Shown here: positions 33,594 to 44,465 of the stretch, one piece after another
How positions within the stretch are numbered: position 1 is the stretch's first letter
Layout of the letters: every line of letters starts with the position of its first letter
The notes under the pieces: generated by a model
What the model saw: the letters and a program-made list of their open reading frames with translations, nothing else
What the model was told of the DNA's origin: nothing
Database searches by the model: none
Position numbers and translations under genes: made by a program
Assembly (NCBI GenBank): GCA_039519185.1
Contig: CM076849.1
Span: 71,047,784 to 71,111,783, forward strand
Origin: Astragalus membranaceus
Lineage: Eukaryota > Streptophyta > Magnoliopsida > Fabales > Fabaceae
DNA: 64,000 nt
Reading direction: 5' to 3'

Positions 33594-33941
33594 CCGATGA
33601 TTAACAAACCCAAAACCCCACGATGATCACCAGGATTACAATCACCGAATAGGGATAATACAGCAGCACTGAACGATCACCGAATAGAAAGCACCTATGA
33701 ATTAGCGAGATGTGTCAGATGAATCACCGACTGCGTAGATGAATCCACAATGAACCCGACGATTACCTGATAGCCAATCACCGAATACCAAAACCAAAAG
33801 CAGACCCTAGCACCTATATGAGAGAGATCAGCAGGACAATAGAGCAGCGATGGGGAGATCACGAAGAAGGAGGAACCCTAGTCGCCATCTCCCAAAACCC
33901 TAGCAGAGCTTCCTGTCTATTTTTAGCTTTTTACAATCATC
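33594..33941 (-). other. LINE 5' UTR
   Basis: The minus-strand start of the LINE includes a GGTTTTGGGAGATGGCGACTA-like stretch near 33890. It has several CACCGAATAG-type short repeats and no long frame. It ends exactly at the target duplication. Confidence 0.75.
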
Positions 33942-33958
33942 AAAAACATACTCTAATA
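33942..33958. repeat. LINE target-site duplication, right copy
   Basis: Identical to 12242-12258. Confidence 0.95.
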
Positions 33959-34107
33959 ATTTAAGCCACTACTTAATAAAAATAGAGTTATAATATACCA
34001 CCAAAATATACACTAATTGCAAAGAAAGCAAACTGAAAATTATCACACAAATGCTAATATATGCACATAGACACAAAACGTATTAATTGGAAAATCGGGG
34101 TGTTACA
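33959..34107 (-). mobile_element. Tekay-like LTR, family B, right part
   Basis: Ends in GGGGTGTTACA directly against copia integrase sequence. It was continuous with 9914-12241 before the LINE inserted. Confidence 0.7.
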
Positions 34108-36645
34108 AAGCATGCATCAAGGAAAGCAAGTAAAATCATCTTTTAAACCTATCAACATGATTTCCACTCAGAAACCTTTGAAACTTCTGCATATGGACTT
34201 ATTTTGTCCTACTAAGCATGCTAGCCTAAGTGGAAAATGATATGGCTTTCTAATAATTGATAGTTACTCAAGGTTGACATGGGTTATATTTCTAAAACAC
34301 GAGGTTGAAGCTTCTGAAAGCTTCAGAACATTTTTTAAGAAAGTTCAAAATGAGAAGGGTTCTAATATTGTTGCAATTAGAAGTGACCATGAAGGAGAAT
34401 TTGAAAATATTATGTTTAAAACATTTCTTGAAGAAAATGGTGTGTCACGCAACTTTTCTTGTCCAAGAACTTCTCAACAAAATGGTGTAGTTGAAAGAAA
34501 GAATAGGACATTGTGAGAAATGGCTAGAACATTGCTCAATGATTCAAAATTGAAAAGTATTTTTGGGCAGAAGCAGTAAATACTGCCTGCTATATTTTAA
34601 ATAGAGAAACCATTAGAAAGATTTTGAGCAAAACCCCATATGAACTTAGGAAAGGAAAGAAGCCCATTATATCTTATTTCCAAGTATTTTCCTGTGATTG
34701 CTATGTTTTTAATAACAAGGAAAATTTGGGAAAGTTTGATGCCAAGTCTGATCCTGCATTATTCTTAGGATATTCTCTCACATCAAAAGCATAGAGTTTA
34801 TATTCTAAGGATGTTGAAGAAAGCATGCATGTTATGTTTATTGAAACTAACAGTTCAACAGATAAAAATGAAGATGATGAGATAGATGCAAATAAGACAG
34901 ATGAGAAGGGTGACAAACTCATGAGAAGACTGAATCTGATTTTGTACTCGACTTTTCTCAACATCTAAAGAGCCCCAAAAATCAACCAGCGCGCTCATGC
35001 CTCTGAGCCACCAAGAAATTGGAGATTGGTGACTAACCATCCTCAAGAGCAAATAATTGGAGAAACTTCTGAACCAGTTAGAACCAGAATTTCATTCAAA
35101 AGAGAAGCTTCTCACAATGCTATGATTTCAGCAATAGAACCAAAGAATATAAATGAAGCAATTGTTGATGAATCATGGGTAGAAGCAATGCAAGAGGAGC
35201 TTGCTCAATTTGAGAAAAATGAGGTGTGGAAGTTGGTTCAATCTCCAAAGCACCAATCAGTTATTGGCACAAAATGGGTCTTTAGAAACAAAATGGTTGA
35301 GAATGGTAAGGTTATCAGAAACAAGGCAAGTCTTGTTGCTCAAGGCTACAATCAACAGGAGGGTAATTACTATGATGAAACATTTGCTCCTGTTGCCAGG
35401 TTAGAAGCCATTAGAATACTTATTGCTTATGTTGCTCACAAAGATTTCGAACTCTTTCAAACGGATGTCAAAAGTGCTTTTCTAAATGGATTTCTTAATG
35501 AGGAGGTGTATGTACACCAACCTCCTTAGTTTATTGATCAAAAATATCCTAACCATGTTTTCAAATTAACTAAAGCTCTCTATGGTCTTAAACAAACTCC
35601 TAGAGGAAAGATTGAGGTCACTCTTTTTAGAAAAACTCTCAAAGATGAATTATTAATTGCTCAAATATATGTTGATGACACCATCTTTGGTGCACCAAAT
35701 GAAAATTTTGCAATGACTTTGGAAAATTAAGAAAAAGTGAGTTTGAAATGAGTCTTATGGGTGAATTAAAGTATTTCCTTGGTTTGCAAATAAAGCAACA
35801 TTAGAAGGGTATTTTTATCTCACAAGAGAAATATATTAGAGACCTTCTTAAGAAGTATAAAATGAGTGATGCCAAGCATATGGCCACCCAATGCACGTCT
35901 TCAAGCATTTAAAGAGATGAGAAGGGTAAGCCTGTTTTTGAAAAGGAGTATAGAGGCATGATAGGCTCTCTATTATACCTCACTGCAAGTAGACCTAACA
36001 TAGTCTTCTCTGTGGGACTGTGTGCTAGATTTCAAACTGCTCCTAAAAAGTCCCACCTTACTGTTGTTAAAAGGATTTTTAGATACCTTCTTGGAACACC
36101 TAACCTTGGTCTTTGGTACAAAAAGAAAACACATTTTGAGCTTATAGGTACTGTAATGCTGACTATGCTAGAGACAAAATGGAAAGAAAAAGCACAAGTG
36201 GTTCATGTCAACTACTTGGGGAGTCACTCATCTCATGGTCATGAAGAAAACAAAGTACAATTGTCCTTTCAACAACAGAAGCTGAGTATGTCTCTGCTGC
36301 TGGATGTTGCTCTCAAATCTAATGGATCAATAACAAACTTGAAGATTTTTCTTTAAGTTACTCAGGTATTCCAATATTGTGTGACAATACTAGTAATATT
36401 AACTTTTCTAAAAATCCCATTCAGCACTCTTGATCAAAGTACATTGATATCAAACATCATTTCATTAGAGATCATGTGCAAAAGAAAGATATTGAACTTG
36501 TTTTTGTAGATACTAAACATCAGCTAGCTGATATTTTCACTAAACCCCTCTTAGAGGAAAGTTTTAGTTTCATGAAAAGCAAGCTTCATATCATTGAAAT
36601 CCCTTCAAATGCGAAGGGTCATGACCAACAACCTTCGCAGTGATG
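34108..36645 (+). pseudogene. Outer SIRE-type copia element: integrase, reverse transcriptase, RNase H, degraded
   Basis: Starts within the integrase (ACIK then, after a one-base shift, KQVKSSFK) and continues LHMDLF, then the Asp of IRSDHEGEFEN and the Glu of QQNGVVERKNRTL. Stops include TGA near 34238 and 34515. RT begins near 35026; KWVFRNK, VAQGYNQQEG, FAPVARLEAIR and TDVKSAFLNG are kept, then a stop at 35527. Roughly 25 residues are deleted between LKQTPR and the YVDD catalytic site (about 35668). RNase H is in several frames: GSLLYLTASRPNI (35958), STTEAEYVS, the ADIFTKPL end (about 36530). Clearly dead. Its left part is at 9575-9913. Confidence 0.93.
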
Positions 36646-36695
36646 AGAAGGGTCATAACCCTCAACCTTCTCAAACTTGAGAAAGGTCATCTATA
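36605..36695. repeat. Diverged direct repeat after copia RNase H
   Basis: GCGAAGGGTCATGACC...ACCTTCGC and GAGAAGGGTCATAACC...ACCTTCTC are two copies of an about 40-bp unit, each able to form a small hairpin. Confidence 0.6.
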
Positions 36696-37307
36696 AAAAT
36701 CAAAATATATTTTAAATTGTCTGTTATGTTATTCGAAAAAAACAAAAAATATAGGTTTCTAGCTGTTACAACAGCGATTCCCTCTTTCATTCTCTCTCAT
36801 CAAATCAATCACATCCATTAATCGGTTACAACATGGAAAATAACGGCAGTAACTGTTGGACATTAACTACTCCAAAGTGATTTGAGCAGTGCATTTTAAT
36901 GCACTCTTTATAGCTATGTACTTGGTGTTTTTAATTGTGTTCTGAGCCTAATATTTAAGTCTTAGCACGTTTCTAGACTTTGGGTCTTATTTGAGCAGTA
37001 TAGAAATTTCTTGATTAATTCTTGTTTTTATTGCATATTGCCCCTTGTCTGCCCTGCAGGCCATAACTTTGGCTGTGATTATTAAATTGAGGCGTGCGAG
37101 CATGCGTTGGAAAGCTAAGGAACAGAGCTAAGGAACAAAGCTACAAATCTTTGGTTGATTATTAAATTGAGGCGTGCGAGCATGCGTTGTAAAATGGGTT
37201 TTGGGCCGAATATTAGTTTGTTAACGGGCTTTTATCATAGAACCTGTTTATGGATTTAGGTTTTTCGTTTTCTCTGAGACTAAATACACTTTTCAGAGCC
37301 GTCTTTG
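36696..37307. other. Unassigned, LTR-like DNA left of the Tat element
   Basis: No coding sequence. A direct repeat with TTATTAAATTGAGGCGTGCG and AGCATGCGTTG occurs at about 37080 and 37155. The style (GGCCATAACTTTGGC, ATGCGTTGGAAAGC) is that of an LTR, and a possible TGTTGGAC start lies at 36854, but no second copy or target duplication was found. The CTCTC duplication shows it was continuous with sequence at 41225. Confidence 0.4.
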
Positions 37308-37312
37308 CTCTC

Positions 37313-37677
37313 TGATCTGGACTGGACCAAGAGGTCCATTTAGCAAAACCAGGGGGTGCATTTAGCAATGGATATGGATTGGCCCAATCACTTTGGCCCA
37401 TATCCACAACATACAAGCCCAATCACGCTTGGACGGTTAAGATCAATTCTGCTGATCCGACGACCCACAAACGGGCACGATTTCCTATAAATACCGGTTC
37501 GCATAGCCATTTACGAGGTACACACTCTTCCCTTGCAAATTCACTAGCTTATTCTCATACTGACTTGAGCATCGGAGTGGCTTTGCAAGTACCTCCTCGG
37601 GCGCTCACTGACCTCCTGCCAGGGTAGCAAGAGACCTACCAACAGCAGCCGACCAAAAAACTGCTAGGTACAGAACA
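37313..37677 (+). repeat. Tat element 5' LTR
   Basis: Starts TGATCTGGACTGG (TGTTCTGG in the other copy) and ends TACAGAACA. TATAAAT at 37486-37492 is the likely TATA box. It is followed by TTGGCGACCACAATGGG, which would be the primer-binding site, though I cannot name the tRNA. Confidence 0.9.
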
Positions 37678-37745
37678 TTGGCGACCACAATGGGAGATAT
37701 CTATCTTTCACATCATCACTACTCGAACTTTCCTCTTGCTACTCC

Positions 37746-37905
37746 ATGGCACCTAGAGGCAGACCCCGGATTCAAAGCGTTGCCATACCCGCACCCCGAC
37801 CAGAAGGTACTCCTGAGGGCAACATCGCCAGCCTACCTGACGAGGGCACCAGTCACCCTGCCCAGCCCTCTAATGTAAGCCAACCTTTGGATTTCCTGGC
37901 CAATC
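37746..37905 (+). pseudogene. Tat gag N-terminal remnant
   Basis: ATG at 37746 begins MAPRGRPRIQ, a basic start usual for Tat gag, followed by a Pro-rich stretch. The frame then runs into integrase DNA in another frame, marking the internal deletion near 37895-37910. Confidence 0.6.
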
Positions 37906-38494
37906 ATGTCGGTGGAACACCCCCAGACCAACGGACAAGCCGAAGTAGCCAACAGAGTAATTTTAAGAGGTTTAAAGAGGAGGCTTGACGAAGCAAAAGG
38001 TTACTGGCCGGAAGAGCTACCTTATGTCCTATGGGCCTACAAAACCACCCCTCACTCGTCAACAGGCGAATCGCCCTTCCAGATGGCATACGGGACAGAA
38101 GCAGTCATACCCGTCGAGATCGGAGAGCTGAACTGGAGAACCAAGAACCCAAACCCCCCGGAGGCCAATGATCAAAGACTCCGAGAGGAGCTGGACTTTG
38201 TCAAGGAAGTCAGAAACCAAGCAGCATTAAAGGATTTGGTGATCAAACAAAGGATGGCTGCAAGATTTAATACCAAGGTGGTTCCCAGAACCGTAGAGGT
38301 GAGCGACCTAGTCCCCTGAAGGGCAGACATAGGTTTGAAGTATGCATTCCAAGGGAAGTTAGCCCCTAACTGGGAAGTTCCATACAGGATAGCTGCAGAG
38401 ACCGGAAACGGAGCTTTCAAATTGGAAACCCTGAACATGGAACCAATACCTAGAACTTGGAACGCGGATAAGCTAAGGAAGTTTGTTGTATGAA
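37906..38494 (+). pseudogene. Tat integrase C-terminal half
   Basis: The frame from 37906 carries HPQTNGQAEVANR with the last catalytic Glu, PEELPYVLWAYKTTPHSSTG, and MAYGTEAVIPVEIGE. The two catalytic Asp residues and the zinc finger are deleted. A TGA at 38317-38319 interrupts the frame, which goes on as RADIGLKYAF... to about 38494. It cannot be a working integrase. Confidence 0.88.
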
Positions 38495-39136
38495 CAAGAC
38501 AAAAATGTTATACCGATGTAATAACATAGGGTGTTAATGCGCATGAATAAAGGGAATTTTACTATTGTGATGCAAAATATCGTTTTGCAATTACAGTTTT
38601 TGCTCTAGCTCACTAGCATTAACACTTGTTTCCAATGAAAATTCCTTAAGATCAAGAAAGAAAAAGGGTCCAACTCCATAGTCAGGAGTGGAGTGGGACA
38701 AGTCTGAGACCCAACATCCCATGCAGGGAGGGACTGCCTGGATCGCAGGGGCAACCTCAACATTAACTCAAAGCCAAGATCATCTCCATAAGCATGAGAG
38801 TCCCACGAGCTCATCTTCCTAAAACAAAGCAAGCTTAGCGACTATCTACTTAAAATCCAAAATCCAAGGCTGAGATCCCCTTAGCAAGGTAAAAGCAGCA
38901 CAAAGATCGCGGAAGGGTTAAAAGGATAGTGACACAAAGCAACCAAGGTGCACCCACCCAGCATGGATCCAAGGCTTGATACCATAGAAGGCGCCCAGCA
39001 CCAAGGCACAAAAAGAAAGCAAGGCTTGGCACCATAGAAGGCGCCCAGCACCTAGGCGCCTATAAGGGCGCCATCAACAACAAGGCACCCAAGAGGGCGC
39101 AATCAACAGAAGATGGAAAACTATGGCCACTGGCCC
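38495..39136 (+). other. Tat element 3' region, non-repeated part
   Basis: No coding sequence. Short duplicated phrases with AAGGCTTG...ACCATAGAAGGCGCCCAGCA occur near 38970-39050, a possible seed for the GGCGCC array further on. Confidence 0.5.
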
Positions 39137-39560
39137 CGCAACCTCTGATAGGCGAGTTATATTCAGACCGTGTTCTGATAAACTACCCCCAGAGTCAACT
39201 TTGCCACAAGGTGGGAAGCGACTTTAAACGTGTCGCAACCTCTGATGAGCGAGTTATATTCAGACCGTGTTCTGATAAACTGCCCCCAGAGTCCCACGAG
39301 GCGCGAAGCGACTTTAAACGTGTCGCATCCTCTGATGGACGAGTTAAATTCAGATCGATTCTGATAAACTGCCCCCAGAGTCCCACGAGGTGTGAAGTGA
39401 CTTTAAACATGTCACAACCTCTGATGGACGAGTTAAATTCAGATCGATTCTGATAAACTGCCCCCAGAGTCCCACGAGGTGCAAAGTGACTTTAAACGTG
39501 TCACAACCTCTGATGGGCGAGATAAATTCAGATCGATTCTGATAAACTGCCCCTAGAATT
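39137..39560. repeat. Tandem array 1 of Tat 3' region (about 90-bp unit)
   Basis: CCTCTGATG starts copies at 39142, 39239, 39329, 39418 and 39507. Each contains GATAAACTGCCCCCAGAGTC and GCGACTTTAAACGTGT. Confidence 0.92.
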
Positions 39561-39957
39561 ACCATTGCCACGAGGCTGTATGAGATTATACATTCAGATG
39601 TGCAAGGCGATGACTGGCGCACGAGGCCACCTAACGCGTGCCAGGTACAATCATAAGAAACAAGCTAGAAAAAGAGGAAGCCTGGATGTTTCAAAATGTG
39701 ACATAAAAAAATCAGGGGGCAATGACATCGAAGTCAACCCCGTTAGGGTGGTGTTTGACAATCCTCCCCTATGGAACCTCATGGTCAAATTGAAAGATCG
39801 TGGAAATATCAAACAGATGATGGTAAGGACAGAATAAGCAATTCCCCTCGGCACCAAGCGAGCCCTGAAATTTCATCAAGAAGAAAAACAGGCTAAGAGA
39901 CGGGATGACCAACAAAAATAAAGCAGAGTGCCAAGCACCCGTCCACACAAGCCGGCA

Positions 39958-40290
39958 CCCAGAAGGGCGCCTGGCAGGAGGGCGCCTGGCAAGGAAGGCG
40001 CCTGGCAGGACGGCGCCTGGCAAGGAGGGTGCCTGGTAGGAGGGCGCCTGACAAAGAGGGCGCCTGGCAGAAGGGCGCTTGGCAAGGAGGGCGCTGGCAG
40101 GAGGGCGCCTGGCAAGGAGGGCGCCTGGCAGGAAGGCGCCTGGAAAGAGGGCGCCTCGTAGGAGGGCGCCTGGCAAGGAGGACGCCTGGCAGGAGGGCGG
40201 CTGGCAAGGAGGGCGCCTGGCAGGAGGGTGCCTGACAAGGAGGGCGCGTGGCAGGAGGGAGCCTGGCATGAGGGCGTCTAGTAGGAGGTG
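39958..40290. repeat. Tandem array 2 of Tat 3' region (16-17-bp GGCGCC unit)
   Basis: About twenty copies of GGCGCCTGGCAGGAGG / GGCGCCTGGCAAGGAG. Frames of more than 100 codons across it on both strands (Ala/Pro-rich or Gly/Trp-rich) are artefacts of the repeat. Confidence 0.92.
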
Positions 40291-40394
40291 GTCTCGAAGC
40301 AAATCTTTCGCAAGGGGGAAGGCCGCGCTGTGCAACAAGACGCCCAAGGCACCCATGAAGGCACCAAAACCTGCTCCACGAGGAGACACCATGA

Positions 40395-40640
40395 GCATGT
40401 GAGTGCATGAGCATGTAAGAAAATAAAATAGTGCATGAGCACGTAAGAAAATAAAAGAGTGCATGAGCACGTAAGAAAATTAAAGAATCCATGAGCATGT
40501 GTGTGCATGAGCACGTAAGGAAATAAAAGAGTGCACGAGCACGTGAGCAAAAAAAAACATGGTGCACGAGCACGTGAGCAAAAAACATAGTGAACGAGCA
40601 CGTGAGAAAAAAATGTAGTGCACGAGCATGTGAACAAAAA
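40395..40640. repeat. Tandem array 3 of Tat 3' region (about 30-bp unit)
   Basis: About eight copies of a unit like GTGCATGAGCACGTAAGAAA followed by ATAAAA, degenerating to the right. Confidence 0.88.
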
Positions 40641-40841
40641 AGCAGAGTGCCAAGCACACGTCCACACAAACCAGCGCCCATGAGTAACACATTACGACAA
40701 AGAAAAAATTTCTCTTTTTTACTCTAGAGAGTGAAAATGATAAAACACGGTCGTGACAAAGGCAGTGTCCCACGGTACTACACACATCCGGTAGACCGAC
40801 GAAAATCCTTTAAGCCAAGACCATCCATCGGAATAATCTCG

Positions 40842-40855
40842 GCTTGGGGGGCAAC
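40842..40855 (+). promoter_or_regulatory. Tat polypurine tract (probable)
   Basis: CTTGGGGGGCAAC directly precedes the TGTTCTGG start of the 3' LTR. It is less pure than usual. Confidence 0.55.
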
Positions 40856-41219
40856 TGTTCTGGACTGGACCAAGAGGTCCATTTAGCAAAACCAGGGGGT
40901 GCATTTAGCAATGGATATGGATTGGACCAATCACTTTGTCCCATATCCACAACATACAAGCCCATTCACGCTTGGACGGTTAAGATCAATTCCGCTGATC
41001 CGACGACCCACAAACGGGCACGATTTCCTATAAATACCGGCTCGCATAGCCATTTACGAGGTACACACTCTTCCCTTGCAAATTCACTAGCTTATTCTCA
41101 TACTGACTTGAGCGTCGGAGTGGCTTTGCAGGTACCCCCCAGGCGCTCACTGACCTCCTGCCAGGGCAGCAAGAGATCTACCAACAGCAGCCGACCAAAA
41201 TACTGGTAGGTACAGAACA
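40856..41219 (+). repeat. Tat element 3' LTR
   Basis: Same ends and TATA box (41029-41035) as the 5' LTR, with roughly ten to fifteen differences by eye, so the insertion is older than the chromovirus. Confidence 0.9.
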
Positions 41220-41224
41220 CTCTC

Positions 41225-41891
41225 TTACGCATTCCTACTTTTCAGTCTTACATCTTTGAGCTCTAACCTCTAGGGAAGCCTAAAACCCGGAGTCAATTCA
41301 TTGGTGAACGGTTGTCGTTGTAAGGATTTTGAGGTTCGTTCTTTATTGTTTATGATATTTTGTCTTAGTTTCTAATTTGTGTCTATCAATTTCGTTTTCG
41401 TTCTTAATGGTTGCAATTTCAGTTCTTTTTATTTCGCTTGAATCATTCGAATTCTGTTTTTGCAAAACGCGATTTGTTTGTGTATGCGCTTGCTTGTATA
41501 CAATCTCGTTTCGTAACTTTTGATTATTTCGAGTTATTCAGACGCTTAATTTATTTAAATCGAATAGAAATTGATAGAGGGTTGATATGAATTCTGTTAT
41601 GATATTGGTTATGCTTTGAATGACGCTTGTCCGTTTTCGTGACCGATTAAACTACTGTTTCGGCGCTTGCCCGAAACTGTGTGAATACGTATAAACTAAT
41701 TAACCCTTGTTCTAGTTAGTTTATATCAATCTGGAATTGGAAATCCTTAGAGACATTATTTTTTAGAACCTGTGATAAATCCGAGAAGCGCATCCCGAAA
41801 CCGGTGGATTGATTATCTCTCTAAACTGATTTTCTTCATAAACTGAAACTGTTTTCCTCAGAACCCCCTTTTTATTGCTATCTGTTTGGTC
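41225..41891. other. Unassigned retroelement-like DNA right of the Tat element
   Basis: Continuation of the sequence interrupted at 37312. T-rich, with no coding frame. It ends where family-A LTR sequence starts abruptly at about 41892. Confidence 0.4.
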
Positions 41892-43853
41892 TTGATATTT
41901 ACTTAGAATACTCAAGGGTTAGAAGTAGGTTGGGACTAACTTTAAGGATGAATGAATTATCAAGTTTTTGAGGCAAAAATATGCCCCACGTACAGAAACT
42001 ATCACTGGCCCGTAACAAAACATTACTGGCCGTAATGGGTATTACAGCCAGTAACGAAACGTTACAACCAGTGTTACAGCAACAGTTCTAAATTTTCAAT
42101 TTTCACATGATTCACTCTTTCCTATAGCCCCCCAATTTGCTTTCCAGCCTTTGAATAACCCAATCAACATGTGAATAATGTATAATTACAAACATAAACA
42201 TGTTCCAAAATAACATTCACAACCACATAAATCATCAAGTCTTGTAAATGCAAAATACTCCTTTTGAGCTTTATGCTTCATCCCCCAACTTGATTATTGG
42301 GTGGGGTGGAACCTCAATCACCATCAACAACCAATTTCTGAACCAAAAAGGGTTCAAACACCACATCGTTTTCAAAACCCGAAGTGAAAGAAAGTTGGGG
42401 AGAGAGGAACCTCACTTGACAACAAATGGGTCAAAACAAGCACAATATTGAACACCACTAAGACACCAACAACTGCAAGCTTCATAGGACTCCAATCAGC
42501 TCCCAAAACTTCCAAATGACTTTAAGCTAACTTCTAATCATCTCCTACTTCTCAAAACCCCAAATGCCATGCTTCCATTCCACATGCAAGCTCAAAATGA
42601 AGGCTTTGACTCCCCAAAACCGACATGCAATTCGAAACCAAACCATGAAAGAGGTGAAGAGGAATCTTCAGTAAATGGTAGCCTCTAACTCATCCCAACA
42701 CGAAATGGTGATAATGGTGAAGACAATATGAGGTGGTCTTTCAATGGAAGTGTTGAGCTTCATAGTTTCTCAAAATGCAAATGTGAAGGATGGAAAAATG
42801 GCTATCCTCTTCCCTCCCTTCTAACTCTCAAAATCTCCCTCTCTCAAATGGGTGTGGGTTTTTAAATTTGTTTTCAGCTGAGGTACTAGTAGTGTATACA
42901 TATATATAGTGGGTGTTTGGGCTAAATGGTCACTTAGGTGAGGTTGTGAAAGAAGAAAACCCAAATTTTCCCTTATCCTCATCTCAATATCCCTTGACTT
43001 CCTAATCCTAACACAACCACATATTAAATTTCAATCATCATGGACTAAATTAACATGCATGTCAACAAACACAAAAGCAATTAAGGAACTCACATGCAAA
43101 TGCTGAAATTTCAGAATTTATTTTAAATGATGCTCCCTCTTCACCAAACACCCTCAAAATCGAAAGACTTAAGACACCAACACTCCCAATAGCTTCAACT
43201 TCGAACCCAGCTCCTAAACCTCCTATTTGAATGCTTCAATCCACAATGTGGTTTCTGAATCACCCTTGGGAACCTCCTAATTTGACATGCAATCCAGAAA
43301 ATTCAACTCAATCCACCCCAAGTTCAAAAGGGATTTTCGAAAATGGTGGAAGTGGTAAGAAGGAAGTTGAACCAGCCGGACTCTTAGACTTTATGTCCTC
43401 AATGGAAATGAGAAATCAAGATAAGAAGGTGGAATGAAGTGGATTTTCTGTAGTGGTTGTTTCATGGGTGAAGCTCTCCCATTTTCCTCTTTTCTCCCTC
43501 TTCGACTTCTCTCTCTCAAAGTGAGTGTGTGGTTTCTTTTTTTTTGAAAATGGGAAACGAGTGAATGAGAAGGAGTGGGGTTTCATCTGAGGGTAAGTCA
43601 AAGTGTGAAAGAGTGTTTCATTGTGAAATGTCCTTTTTGCCCCTTCACAAAATAAAAACTCTATTAACTCCCCTAATGACCAACTACCCACTTATGACCA
43701 TTTTATTTAGCCACACAAGCACTCAAAGCACACAAGTATCTATCATTTTTGATCAAGCAATTAACTCAATTATCAACCAAGTATCAATTCAAAAAAAATA
43801 ATCAAATCATTCAATCATCAAAGTAATTAAAATAATTACTTTGCGGTGTTACA
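41892..43853 (-). mobile_element. Chimeric family-A LTR fragments
   Basis: 41892-43030 matches 8331-9490 of the solo LTR at high similarity but lacks the first about 900 bp. From 43031 the sequence departs from that copy and resembles a related LTR, again with ACACCAACAACT/TCAAAACC-type phrases, ending in GCGGTGTTACA at 43853 with the family palindrome AAGTAATT/AATTACTT just inside. It could be recombination between related LTRs or a nested insertion with eroded edges. Confidence 0.65.
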
Positions 43854-44195
43854 AAAGGCGACCTAGATCCAAAACCGGATCCGACCCAAACTGCAGCCGC
43901 GGAGCGGCGCTGAGACCAACCACCAGGATCAACTCCACTTGATCCGGCGGCCCAGATTCGTCCAAGGCTAGGAGCGATCCCCTCACCACGTCTATAAATA
44001 CATGCGTAAGTTATAAGTGCTTCTCAAAATTATTAAGAAATAGAATTTTGTCTCAAAAGATTTAGAATAGCTAGACTTGTAAAAGATGAATCTTACTTGG
44101 CAATCTTGTTGACTAATGGACCAATTTTCTTGTTGTAGGTCTTCAAAGACAAGATAATTTCTACTTTTAGTTGAACGACACAGTTGTCAAAAAGT
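43854..44195. other. Second Tat-like LTR fragment and unassigned DNA
   Basis: 43855-44010 contains GATCAACTCCACTTGATCCG, ACGTCTATAAATACATG and other phrases parallel to the Tat LTR region around its TATA box, but only distantly similar. 44010-44195 is unrecognised. Confidence 0.4.
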
Positions 44196-44224
44196 CCCTT
44201 ATAGTAGAAAAAATGGATTTTACA

Positions 44225-44465
44225 TCATGAATTCGCATCGGTTCAAATACTAACTGATGTGGATACCAAGGCGGTGGCATTTTTGAAATTATTTAAACAT
44301 TTTTCGCATCGGGTCAGTAACTAACCGATGTGGATAAAAAGGCGCTGGCAATTTAGAAATTTTGTGAACATTATTAGCATCGGTTGATATAGGAACCGAT
44401 GTAGAAAGTCATGATTACACTTTTAATATCAGTTCTATCGTTGCACCCGATGTGAAAAATCCCAT
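44225..44465 (+). repeat. CACTA left subterminal repeats
   Basis: Eight CATCGGTT-like motifs in alternating orientation: GCATCGGTTC, AACTGATGTG, GCATCGGGTC, AACCGATGTG, GCATCGGTTG, AACCGATGTA, ATCAGTTC and CCCGATGTG. In other CACTA elements such motifs bind the TNP1/TNPA protein. Confidence 0.85.

Larger units (their letters stand above)
12259..33941 (-). mobile_element. Full-length L1-type LINE, interrupted by the chromovirus
   Basis: The element lies between perfect 17-bp duplications. Its 3' end is on the left: a run of ten T (12259-12268), which is the poly(A) tail on the minus strand. Its 5' end abuts 33941. Subtracting the 15,440-bp chromovirus and its 5-bp duplication leaves about 6.2 kb, a normal full length for a plant L1. 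On the minus strand the order is a 5' UTR with an AGGGTT-rich start, ORF1 (DUF4283-like with CCHC knuckle) and ORF2 (endonuclease, reverse transcriptase, zf-RVT, RNase H). Both frames carry disabling changes. The target was the family-B LTR. Confidence 0.93.
37313..41219 (+). mobile_element. Internally deleted Tat-lineage Ty3 element
   Basis: Two LTRs of 365 and 364 bp (37313-37677, 40856-41219), flanked by CTCTC at 37308-37312 and 41220-41224. Inside are the start of gag, joined almost directly to the C-terminal half of integrase, then a 2.3-kb non-coding 3' region with three different tandem arrays and a GC-rich purine tract before the 3' LTR. Protease, RT and RNase H are missing. Integrase motifs (HPQTNGQAEVANR, YGTEAVIPVEIGE) place it in the Tat group, which includes Ogre and Retand. 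At 3.9 kb it is a deletion derivative. Confidence 0.9.

Noticed and set aside
39769..40690. Overlapping frames of 120-265 codons, Ala/Pro-rich or Cys/His-rich
   Set aside because: They are read through GC-rich tandem arrays on several frames and both strands at once; this is repeat periodicity, not a protein.
36854..41891. Possible larger LTR starting TGTTGGAC that hosts the Tat element
   Set aside because: No matching end, second copy or target duplication could be found around it.
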